Shown piece after piece: positions 21,515 to 26,657 of a stretch of 26,657 nt of DNA. Below the pieces are notes generated by a model. It had not been told where the DNA came from and did no database searches. It worked only from the letters and a program-made list of their open reading frames with translations. Numbering within the stretch: position 1 is the stretch's first letter; each line of letters begins with the position of its first letter. Origin of the DNA: a virus; the IMG/VR virus record IMGVR_UViG_3300021131_000041, positions 1-26,657 of that record. One strand, written 5' to 3'. Both the position numbers and the translations under genes were made by a program.

Positions 21515-22267
21515 TTACATTTTCCAGATATCAAAGACTGCCTGCCGCGCAAAAGGATCATTAAAATAAAAGCTGTCAACATCAGGAACAACAAGAGCGG
21601 CAAGTTCCATCGGATCATCACTGATAGATAGAAATTTTTGAATTGCAAGTCCTATTCTGCCTAACGTCGCGACGTGATCCTCAACATTCTCCAAGCGATA
21701 AACGGCGCTCTTTTTAGTGCTTACGTAAGCCAAACGCGGATCAAGGTCGTGACCCTTTGCGGCAGTGTATAGCGCAACTTGTCGCGCGTGGTTCGTCTTT
21801 ATTTTAGACGGAATGGCGTGTGTCGTTTTAAGGTCTACGATAATCTTGTGATTTTGCCATTCAAAATCAAAGTAACCAATGAATGGGACGAGGAGACCCT
21901 CGAACTGATACTCAATTTTTCCTTGCGCGCCAGTCGGAGGCCCATAAGGTCTAAGCTCTTTGAGGCCGACGCGGACCATATCTGCAACAGCTGCACGCTC
22001 TTTTTCTTTTTGCGGGTCCTGGGAGATCGCAGAAAGCTCATAAAACTTTTCATTTGCGACGCGGATGCATTCATCGTCTAAGGCTCCTGTCTCTAAGCCG
22101 TGAGCAATTCCGGCCTCTACAGCCGTCCCCCTGAATGCGGCGCAGCCTACTTGGCCTCGTTGCTTCAAGCATTTCTCAAGGACAAAGGAGGCAGGGCTTC
22201 CAACGTATGTGTTGCATGTTGACGGGGACAGGTGCGGTATGCCGTGGATTTCAAACGGGTTTTTCAT
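21515..22267 (-). CDS. PD-(D/E)XK nuclease (Cas4/RecB-like)
   Basis: 250 residues from the ATG at 22267 (MKNPFEIHGI); a TTG five codons earlier is possible but less likely. RecB-family nuclease motifs are in order: LSPSTCNTYVGSPASFVLEK at the start, R-G-T-A-V-E51 (motif I), G131-YFD134 followed by I-V-D145-L-K147 (catalytic D...DxK), and Q163-VALY167 (the QhxxY motif). It should cut or resect DNA, probably as the phage recombination or DNA-processing exonuclease beside the SSB-like protein and RuvC-like resolvase. It is the first gene of the minus-strand operon, so the promoter lies at 22268-22392. Confidence 0.88.
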   Translation of the reverse strand: MKNPFEIHGIPHLSPSTCNTYVGSPASFVLEKCLKQRGQVGCAAFRGTAVEAGIAHGLETGALDDECIRVANEKFYELSAISQDPQKEKERAAVADMVRVGLKELRPYGPPTGAQGKIEYQFEGLLVPFIGYFDFEWQNHKIIVDLKTTHAIPSKIKTNHARQVALYTAAKGHDLDPRLAYVSTKKSAVYRLENVEDHVATLGRIGLAIQKFLSISDDPMELAALVVPDVDSFYFNDPFARQAVFDIWKM

Positions 22268-22392
22268 AATATCCAATCTCAATTTTGATTTGTGTCACCC
22301 TGACTACACAAAACCGCCCCGTCAACCCACTTGACAAAAAAAATCCGGGAGGGCAGCTTGAGCGTCCAAATATGCACTAAGGGGAAATTGAT
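22268..22392. promoter_or_regulatory. Divergent promoter region with a dyad operator candidate
   Basis: Genes run away from both sides. A quasi-palindrome spans 22289-22312: TTTGTGT (22289-22295) and ACACAAA (22306-22312) with inner GTCA/TGAC (22294-22304), a likely repressor or activator site for the minus-strand operon. TTGACA at 22331-22336 is a plausible minus-35 for the plus strand and TTGACG on the minus strand (22321-22326) for the other, but neither has a clear minus-10 at 16-18 bases. AAGGGG (22379-22384) is the ribosome site of the gene at 22393. No GANTC is present. Confidence 0.5.
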
Positions 22393-22884
22393 ATGAATAA
22401 GCGCGATGGAAATAAGGGTCTTACATTTGAAGGAAGGGTCGATTTATCTCATTGGGATCTTTTTTCTATAGATAAAAAAATTGAAGATGCTTTTGATGAT
22501 TTTGAAACAATGATGGAATTAACAATCCAAAAAGCCAGGGATAATATAGAAAAAGCAATTGGAAAAACGGAAGACCGCGTCAGAGAAATATCAAGCGACG
22601 TTCTTCAGATAGCATTAGAGGAAGACCTCACTGTAGGGTTTTGGGAAATAGCAGAACATCCTGAGAAATTAACGATCTATTTATCTGAGTTTGCAGAGGA
22701 CGGCTATCACGTCCACGTAGACATAAAAAAAGCTATTCACGAACTCCTTATTGACGCCTGTCGCCAAGACAGCGATGGATACGTCAGCGACGAATATGAA
22801 GAGCATATAATTAAATTTGCTTCTATGCTTGATGATATTTCAAATGAGTTAAAAACCGCCATCAGGCCAAAGGAAAAAGAATGA
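22393..22884 (+). CDS. Protein of unknown function, 163 aa
   Basis: Starts MNKRDGNKGLTFEGRVDLSH with AAGGGG upstream. The sequence is highly charged, with long helices (KKIEDAFDDFETMMELTIQK, then RDNIEKAIGKTEDRVREISS) and a second helical block (VHVDIKKAIHELLIDACRQD). It has no enzyme motif. The A+T-rich codon use is closer to the HNH genes than to the virion genes, which may mean recent arrival. It is the first plus-strand gene after the divergent promoter and overlaps the RuvC-like gene by four bases, so it may be a regulator or partner of recombination; that is a guess. Confidence 0.72.
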   Translation: MNKRDGNKGLTFEGRVDLSHWDLFSIDKKIEDAFDDFETMMELTIQKARDNIEKAIGKTEDRVREISSDVLQIALEEDLTVGFWEIAEHPEKLTIYLSEFAEDGYHVHVDIKKAIHELLIDACRQDSDGYVSDEYEEHIIKFASMLDDISNELKTAIRPKEKE

Positions 22885-23339
22885 CATACAAATGCATAAT
22901 GGGCGTAGATCCTGGCGCATCAGGAGCCGTGGCGTTTTACTACACAAACGATATTCATCTTATTGCGGCGTATGACGTGCCGATTATAGGAAAAGAAATA
23001 AATGCGACGGCATTATTTGAGCTCATTAAGCATCACGCGCCGGATATGGCAGTTGTCGAAAGTGTTCACGCGATGCCGAAGCAAGGCGTTAGTTCGGTCT
23101 TCAATTTTGGTATGGCATATGGCGTCGCGAAAGGCGTTATCGGAGCGGCAGGCATCAGAAGAGTTGATGTGTCCCCCGGTAAGTGGAAAAGGCATTTTGG
23201 CCTTTCGGCGGATAAAGAGGCGGCAAGGGCGCTGGCTATTAGCCAATGGCCTAAGAGCGAACATTTTCGCCGCAAGAAAGATCACGGCAGGGCAGAGGCG
23301 GCGTTACTAGCTTTGTATGGTGCTCAAACACAAATGTAA
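22881..23339 (+). CDS. RuvC-like Holliday junction resolvase
   Basis: 152 residues. RNase H-fold motifs are clear: G-V-D10-P-G followed by SGAVAFY, VVE60-SVHAMPKQG, and the C-terminal K-D134-H-G-R-A-E-A helix. The acidic residues D10, E60 and D134 with a nearby H/E bind two metals. It should cut four-way DNA junctions, clearing branches before DNA packaging or during recombination-dependent replication. Length fits the phage and bacterial RuvC family (about 150-180). ATGA overlap with the upstream gene and one-base spacing to the next indicate a polycistronic early message. Confidence 0.9.
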   Translation: MTYKCIMGVDPGASGAVAFYYTNDIHLIAAYDVPIIGKEINATALFELIKHHAPDMAVVESVHAMPKQGVSSVFNFGMAYGVAKGVIGAAGIRRVDVSPGKWKRHFGLSADKEAARALAISQWPKSEHFRRKKDHGRAEAALLALYGAQTQM

Positions 23340-23350
23340 TGGAGATTGAC

Positions 23351-23755
23351 GTGAGTGAATATTCAGACCTCGTGAAGCGATTGCGTGGCATAAAGTTAAA
23401 CTGCACTTGTGCCGCTAAGTCAGCCAGTGAATGTTGTTGCGATACATATTGGCCTGAGAGCTTTTGCAATGAAGCCTCCGACGCATTAGAGGCGCAAGCA
23501 AAGCGGATCGAGGAACTAGAACATCAACTGAAATTCGAGTGTGACACCTATCTTTGGAACCGCAAACGTATGTCGAGACGTATTGCGCTGTTAGAATATT
23601 GGATGGAAAGGCTGTTTAAATACGGCAGTTCGCCGGAAGCAAAACGCAATGAACTGACAATGACGACAGAGATACCTGACTATTTGATTAGAGAGGGCGA
23701 GGATATTCTGCAGCATCTTGAGGAAAGATCAGATTTGGAGAAGGGGAATGAGTAG
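23351..23755 (+). CDS. Coiled-coil modular protein, copy 1 of a local family
   Basis: 134 residues from GTG 23351 (MSEYSDLVKRLR), chosen because a GGAG site lies 6 bases before it and because the family member at 24671 starts the same way with ATG. The shared module is SEYxxLVKRLR, then a variable loop (here Cys-rich: CTCAAKSASECCCD), then EASDALEAQAKRIEELEHQL. The DNA coding for the last part (23474-23505) repeats at 24435-24466 with one mismatch. The C-terminal half is unrelated to the other copies. Phage proteins with this D/EALxAxAxRIAELE core are common; their function is unknown. Stop overlaps the next start by eight bases. Confidence 0.75.
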   Translation: MSEYSDLVKRLRGIKLNCTCAAKSASECCCDTYWPESFCNEASDALEAQAKRIEELEHQLKFECDTYLWNRKRMSRRIALLEYWMERLFKYGSSPEAKRNELTMTTEIPDYLIREGEDILQHLEERSDLEKGNE

Positions 23756-24074
23756 GCAACTTACCATTGAGGAAGTCTACAGAATAATAGACCAAGTAGA
23801 AGACGAGCCTACCCGTAACTTATTGCGGATTGCTTATGGGCAATTACGCGCAGAATATGAATTTGATAGGGAATGGAAAGAAGCAAATCTTCCAGACTTA
23901 ATACGATTAGATAAACGAGTTAAAGATCTTGAAGCAGCGTTAAAGATAATGATTGACACGCAAGATGATTGGGAAAAAGGCGTTTCTGAAGTAGTTGGAA
24001 GGCAGCCAGATGTATTTAATCGCGCGATAGACGCCGCCCGTAAGGTATTGGGAGAGAAGTGGGGAGAGAAGTAA
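23748..24074 (+). CDS. Coiled-coil modular protein, copy 2 of a local family
   Basis: 108 residues from ATG 23748 (MSRQLTIEEVYRIIDQVEDE) with AAGGGG upstream. It lacks the SEYxxL opening but keeps a D-L-E-A-A-L-K helix and ends with AARKVLGEKWGEK, which matches in DNA (14 bases at 24036-24049) the end segment of copies 4 and 5. The last codons, GGAGAGAAG repeated twice (24051-24070), double as the ribosome site of the next gene. Its TAA overlaps the next ATG by one base. Function unknown; probable multimer through the coiled coil. Confidence 0.72.
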   Translation: MSRQLTIEEVYRIIDQVEDEPTRNLLRIAYGQLRAEYEFDREWKEANLPDLIRLDKRVKDLEAALKIMIDTQDDWEKGVSEVVGRQPDVFNRAIDAARKVLGEKWGEK

Positions 24075-24355
24075 TGGGATTATTTAATGTAACACCAGTT
24101 ACTGATGCACAGAGAGATCTAGTGGCAATGACAGATGCACGAACCAGAGAATGGTATTTGGAAGCTGAAATTACAATGCTGAATATGCGCATAGCTGAAC
24201 TAGAAGCGGCGTTAAAACCGTTTGAGGAAGAACTAAAAAATCAAGAATTGGAAGTTCCGCACGTTATTGATGGCGACAGTCTAATTCACAACTACGGGCT
24301 GAGGCTGCGTGATTTACGCTCCGTTCGCGCCGCTTTGGAGAAGAAAAATGACTGA
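24074..24355 (+). CDS. Coiled-coil modular protein, copy 3 of a local family
   Basis: 93 residues from ATG 24074 (MGLFNVTPVTDAQRDLVAMT), with GGGGAGAG just before it. The middle is the family coiled coil (RIAELEAALKPFEEELKN), with L-K-P-F shared with copy 5. The end (LRLRDLRSVRAALEKKND) corresponds to the KDLRQARKVLEN end of the other copies. It overlaps the next gene by eight bases. The N-terminus differs from all other copies, so the family looks like mixed heads and tails on one coiled-coil core. Function unknown. Confidence 0.7.
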   Translation: MGLFNVTPVTDAQRDLVAMTDARTREWYLEAEITMLNMRIAELEAALKPFEEELKNQELEVPHVIDGDSLIHNYGLRLRDLRSVRAALEKKND

Positions 24356-24674
24356 CCACACCGACCTTATCTCACGGCTGCGCAACATGCTTCACAACGA
24401 GACTGTCAAACATAGGTTCTATGCGATAGCTGACGCCTCTGACGCATTAGAGGCGCAAGCAAAGCGTATCGCTGAATTGACGGCAGCATTAGAGCCATTT
24501 GCTGAGGTAGTGGAAAGATATGCTTATTGTTTGCCGGAGTCCGGCATGCCAGCAGTAGCAGAAGATGATGTTGTTATGTTTGAGCTAATGTATTTTCTTC
24601 AAGCCCGTAAGGTATTAGAAAACTCTGTGGCAGATTGGGAGGCGCAAGACCGCGCTTTGGGAGAGAAGGAATGA
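24348..24674 (+). CDS. Coiled-coil modular protein, copy 4 of a local family
   Basis: 108 residues from ATG 24348 (MTDHTDLISRLRNMLHNETV); GGAG lies 7 bases upstream. Head TDHTDLISRLR, core ASDALEAQAKRIAELTAALE, tail LQARKVLEN. Long exact DNA repeats tie it to copies 1 and 5 (24435-24466 and 24600-24622). It holds the only GANTC site I found in the window (GAGTC, 24537-24541, codons for E64-S65). This suggests the segment is a recent arrival or escaped the selection that removed this site elsewhere. The stop makes ATGA with the next gene. Confidence 0.75.
   Translation: MTDHTDLISRLRNMLHNETVKHRFYAIADASDALEAQAKRIAELTAALEPFAEVVERYAYCLPESGMPAVAEDDVVMFELMYFLQARKVLENSVADWEAQDRALGEKE
24537..24541. 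other. Only GANTC (CcrM/HinfI) site found in the window
   Basis: GAGTC at 24537-24541, coding E64-S65 of the gene at 24348. Every other Asp-Ser or Glu-Ser pair I checked uses AGC or AGT for Ser, which avoids the site. About 104 sites would be expected by base composition. I read the whole window by eye, including junctions between lines, so a missed site is possible, but not dozens. Confidence 0.85.
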
Positions 24675-24910
24675 GTGAATACGCCGAACTTGTGAAGCGG
24701 TTGCGTGACTATCCAGTATGGACTGGTGACTGCCACGATGCAGCCGACGCTATTGAGGCGCAAGCAAAGCGGATTGCTGAATTAGAGTTGGCGTTAAAGC
24801 CGTTTGCTGATGCCAGCGATGTTCACCTTGGCAACGACGATATGTCGATAGCGTTTGGCATAACTATTAAAGACCTACGCCAAGCCCGTAAGGTATTAGA
24901 AAATGCCTGA
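24671..24910 (+). CDS. Coiled-coil modular protein, copy 5 of a local family
   Basis: 79 residues from ATG 24671 (MSEYAELVKRLRDYPVWTGD), AGAAGGA upstream. This is the shortest and cleanest form: head SEYAELVKRLR, linker, core DAIEAQAKRIAELELALKPF, tail KDLRQARKVLENA. Head and core match copy 1, and the tail matches copies 3 and 4. A 23-base exact DNA repeat (24881-24903) equals 24600-24622 in copy 4. It overlaps the next gene by eight bases. Function unknown; possibly an adaptor whose partners differ with each variable part. Confidence 0.75.
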   Translation: MSEYAELVKRLRDYPVWTGDCHDAADAIEAQAKRIAELELALKPFADASDVHLGNDDMSIAFGITIKDLRQARKVLENA

Positions 24911-25121
24911 CATCAGCATGTGCGCTGTAACTGATTGTCCAAAGTCGAACGAATGTTACCGACACAAAGATAGCGGCACAAAGCCTTGTGAATACTGGCA
25001 ATCATATTTCATCTGGCCTGATGATTACAAAGGCCCGTGTGAACATTTTTGGCAGATTTTACCGAACGGTAAATACAATAGTTCCCAAATGAAAAAAGAT
25101 AAAAATTTTACTGAGCAGTAA
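24903..25121 (+). CDS. Small Cys-rich protein, possible zinc binder
   Basis: 72 residues, MPDISMCAVTDCPKSNECYR. Cysteines at 7, 12, 18, 29 and 46 with nearby His 20 and 48; the C-x4-C-x5-C-x-H arrangement plus a downstream EYWQSY is frequent in small phage proteins and suggests a metal site. The last 12 residues are polar and A+T-rich in code; the stop lies inside a perfect 7 bp dyad (25107-25122). No RNA- or DNA-binding domain can be named. It is the last gene of the overlapping array. Confidence 0.7.
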   Translation: MPDISMCAVTDCPKSNECYRHKDSGTKPCEYWQSYFIWPDDYKGPCEHFWQILPNGKYNSSQMKKDKNFTEQ

Positions 25122-25258
25122 ATATTACAAATCCCTCATAATTGAGAATTATGTCGAATTTCACATACGTCTAAATATGGATCACGAAGCCTACATACGA
25201 ACCAAATATGACGCACGAAGTTCACACGATAAGCCCGTAAAATATTGGGAGACAACCA
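25107..25258. promoter_or_regulatory. A+T-rich control region with dyads and degenerate direct repeats
   Basis: Two perfect dyads: TTTACTG-AG-CAGTAAA (25107-25122) and CATAATT-GAG-AATTATG (25137-25153), centres 30.5 bases apart. Then two imperfect direct repeats starting AAATATG at 25173 and 25204 (31 bases apart), each with CACGAAG in the middle and a C-A-C/T-A-C-G end. The constant near-31 spacing equals three helical turns. It precedes the gene at 25259 and, further, the primase-polymerase, so it may be an operator cluster or a replication origin with iterons. A decayed copy of array repeat B lies at its right end. Confidence 0.42.
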
Positions 25259-25278
25259 ATGAACACCAAGCTTCCTGA
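25177..25278 (+). CDS. Possible very small protein, 33 aa
   Basis: An ATG frame inside the control region gives MDHEAYIRTKYDARSSHDKP and 13 more residues, overlapping the next gene's start by 20 bases in another frame. Codons look coding-like and the peptide is hydrophilic, but there is no ribosome site. Its 3' half lies over the decayed array repeat, so it may be a remnant of a former array member rather than a living gene. Confidence 0.2.
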   Translation: MDHEAYIRTKYDARSSHDKPVKYWETTNEHQAS

Positions 25279-25444
25279 GCAATATTATGCTTACGTTCCG
25301 CACTCTCGTGTTGATGCGTATGTTGAAATTGGCTGGGAGTTCGAAAGTGAATTGCCGCCGCCGCATTGCTTCTATGCATGCCTATACAGATGGATTGGCG
25401 AGGGGGAGCCATTAATGCCAAAACGAACAGATCAAAAAGAATAA
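25259..25444 (+). CDS. Small protein of unknown function, 61 aa
   Basis: Starts MNTKLPEQYYAYVPHSRVDA; TGGGAGA is about 7 bases before the ATG, part of a decayed array repeat. The pattern RVDAYVEIGWEFESELPPPH, then CFYACLYRWIGEGEPLMP resembles small phage proteins of the type YxxxGW...L...HxxYxxLLxW. It may have alpha/beta structure; the function is not known. It stands between the A+T-rich control region and a stem-loop, and is the last small gene before the primase-polymerase. Confidence 0.7.
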   Translation: MNTKLPEQYYAYVPHSRVDAYVEIGWEFESELPPPHCFYACLYRWIGEGEPLMPKRTDQKE

Positions 25445-25470
25445 AAAAAAGACCCGGCTGCAACCGGGCC
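25442..25470 (-). terminator. Intrinsic terminator acting on the minus strand
   Basis: Read on the minus strand, GGCCCGG-TTGCAG-CCGGGTC is followed by a run of eight T (25443-25450 on the plus strand is all A). The stem is 7 bp with one G-U pair. This is a standard rho-independent terminator for leftward transcription. On the plus strand there is no T-run, so rightward reading from the array into the primase-polymerase would not be stopped. No minus-strand gene is seen to its right inside the window. Confidence 0.7.
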
Positions 25471-25516
25471 TAAAAAGTTAACCATTGGAAGAGACATCAC
25501 CAAAAAGGAAATGGCT

Positions 25517-26657
25517 ATGTCGAGCGATAAGCTATCAGACATTGATGTATTGCGTCAAGATTTTGAGCAAGAATACGCGTCACCATCACAGTGGGCGCGT
25601 ATGTATCGATCACTTGGGTGGCAGGTTGTTCCTGTCATGCTGCCGTCAGAGGCAAAGCCAGGCAAGAGCTGCAAGCAGCCTATTGTAAAGTGGGCGGAGC
25701 ACGAGCGTGAGCTTACGTCAGACGAATTATTCAACAAGTGGTATGGCGCTGACGGTCTTTACTCTAAGCGCATTAATATGGGCATCGTCACTGGCGAGTG
25801 CTCGCAGTCTTTATTCGTCATTGATCTCGACTTGCACAAGAACACATTCCCTGCGGTGTGGTGGCAAGGCATCCACGACGATCACGCTGGCGGCATACTC
25901 CCTGACACGCCAAGGGCGACGACTGGCGGGGGTGGTAAGCATTACTTCTTTCGGGCTCCCCCTGGATGGGTGCCGCCCACAATAAAGACACCTCAAGGCA
26001 TCGACATTAGAGGGCGCGGCGGCTTTGTCGTGTCTGCGCCGTCACTGCACGAGACCGGCAATAATTACATATGGGACGAAGGCTTCGAGCCCTGGAACAT
26101 AGAGGTCGCGGTCGCCACGACGTGGCTGTGCGAGGAGGTCGAGCGTCTCGTATTAGAGAACGGCGGCAACATGCCTCACGAGGCCGTCAATCCAAGAACC
26201 TATGAAATATTGCCGCCGGTTTCTGGTCACGGCATGACGGGCGTCCAAAAGAACGAGTTCGGTATGATAACCGACGGTCGCGAAAGTCAGATGGCCAAGA
26301 TGATCTTTGGCCGTATGCTGGACGAGCGGCGCAAGGACCCAACATACCCCGACCCTAACCGCATACAGCGCATAGCGATTGATTTGTTCAAGCAATACGT
26401 GTCGCTGGTTAAGACGCGGATTGATGACCCCATTGCGAAAAAGCATGACTTGCTTGAGCGCGAGGGACGCGGCCTTACGCTCTTCACGGAGAAGATGCAC
26501 GACGCCCTGCGCAAGTGGGACACGAAGATCAAGCAATACGCGGAGGCTGGTCCTCCCCCAAAGCATGAGAGGCTTGAGCACAGACAAGACGCAACAGACA
26601 GCGTTAATCCCGACGAGGAAGAGTTTAATCTCAAGCCTGAACAAATATCCACACTGA
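25517..26657 (+). CDS. Primase-polymerase (AEP superfamily, bifunctional prim-pol), partial
   Basis: Open to the right edge: 380 complete codons and no stop. ATG 25517 (MSSDKLSDIDVLRQDFEQEY) is preferred over ATG 25511 because AAGGA (25505-25509) is then 7 bases away. Prim-pol motifs: YRSLGWQVVPV at the start, V-I-D103-L-D105 (metal-binding hDhD), G-G-G-G-K141-H142-YFF (sxH motif), and G-I-D163-IRGRGGFVVSAPS (third metal acid plus the RGxGG turn). It should make primers and extend DNA for phage replication. Residues 250-380 are helical and charged; a helicase part probably follows outside the window. Confidence 0.9.
   Translation, partial: MSSDKLSDIDVLRQDFEQEYASPSQWARMYRSLGWQVVPVMLPSEAKPGKSCKQPIVKWAEHERELTSDELFNKWYGADGLYSKRINMGIVTGECSQSLFVIDLDLHKNTFPAVWWQGIHDDHAGGILPDTPRATTGGGGKHYFFRAPPGWVPPTIKTPQGIDIRGRGGFVVSAPSLHETGNNYIWDEGFEPWNIEVAVATTWLCEEVERLVLENGGNMPHEAVNPRTYEILPPVSGHGMTGVQKNEFGMITDGRESQMAKMIFGRMLDERRKDPTYPDPNRIQRIAIDLFKQYVSLVKTRIDDPIAKKHDLLEREGRGLTLFTEKMHDALRKWDTKIKQYAEAGPPPKHERLEHRQDATDSVNPDEEEFNLKPEQISTL

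Larger units (their letters stand above)
23474..24903 (+). repeat. Dispersed direct repeats in the small-gene array
   Basis: Repeat A: 23474-23505 and 24435-24466, 32 bases with one mismatch, and a weaker third copy at about 24741-24771 (shared core GAGGCGCAAGCAAAGCG). Repeat B: 24600-24622 and 24881-24903, 23 bases identical, with a 14-base part at 24036-24049 and a decayed copy at about 25231-25252 in the gap before the gene at 25259. Repeat C: TGGGAGAGAAG-type ribosome sites at 24050-24059, 24062-24071 and 24658-24668. Placed at the ends of modules, they can drive recombination that swaps or multiplies the genes. Confidence 0.8.

Noticed and set aside
26153-26657. Reverse and alternate frames at the right edge
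   Set aside because: The plus-strand frame from 25517 has intact primase-polymerase motifs and stays open to the edge; the others are shadows.
1-26657. tRNA genes or CRISPR arrays
   Set aside because: No cloverleaf with a TTCGANTC-type T-arm could be found by eye, and no regular repeat-spacer array exists; the repeats at 23474-24903 are irregularly spaced and within genes.

Overview
The window is a 26.7 kb piece of a tailed double-stranded DNA phage. It has no rRNA, tRNA, IS element, CRISPR array or integrase that I can see. Genes are tightly packed, with many ATGA, TAATG or 8-base stop/start overlaps. The virion genes (SU10-type adaptor, P22 gp10-like nozzle or stabilisation protein, very large Gly/Ala/Gln-rich internal proteins) suggest a short-tailed phage. 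This is an inference, because portal, capsid and terminase lie outside the window. Two clues point to an alphaproteobacterial, probably aquatic host: a phage-borne GcrA-family cell-cycle regulator (16255-16743, minus), and almost complete loss of GANTC, the target of the CcrM methyltransferase that GcrA reads. I read every line and block junction and found one GANTC in 26,657 bases, where about 100 are expected.

Layout. (1) 1-3276, plus: end of an unseen gene, a glycosyltransferase with a repeat-rich tail, then a lysis cassette (small membrane protein, M15 endolysin, holin candidate, nested i-spanin/o-spanin). A reverse-strand HNH homing endonuclease gene interrupts the cassette. (2) 3273-16272, plus: virion genes. 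These are adaptor, nozzle, a second HNH gene, a beta-rich protein that apparently lacks a standard start codon, a DUF6496-like protein, a GNAT acetyltransferase, two large internal or ejection proteins (the first with a GH108 muramidase-like domain), a fibre with an S74 chaperone tail, a glycine-rich tip adhesin and a tiny membrane protein. (3) 16255-18458: divergent gcrA (minus) and an HTH-metallophosphoesterase (plus), plus a small acidic protein. (4) 18459-22267, minus: early/DNA-metabolism operon with a PD-(D/E)XK nuclease, a 2OG-Fe(II) oxygenase, an ssDNA-binding-like protein, a DUF6378-like protein, a small lipoprotein and small unknowns. (5) 22393-26657, plus: an unknown protein, a RuvC-like resolvase, a run of five short overlapping genes built from a shared coiled-coil module and short DNA repeats, a Cys-rich protein, and the start of an AEP primase-polymerase that runs off the right edge.

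How they work together. The right half makes and processes DNA (primase-polymerase, SSB-like protein, RuvC, PD-(D/E)XK nuclease) and may act on host regulation through GcrA. The left half builds the tail, the ejected proteins and the host-binding tip, then opens the cell (endolysin, holin, spanins). Divergent control regions lie at 16744-16869 and 22268-22392. Dyads and a degenerate 31-base repeat lie at 25107-25258, upstream of the primase-polymerase.

The most notable points are the near-absence of GANTC together with a phage GcrA, the displaced or missing start codon at 6890, and the repeat-driven gene family at 23351-24910. All family calls rest on motifs read by eye; no database search was run.
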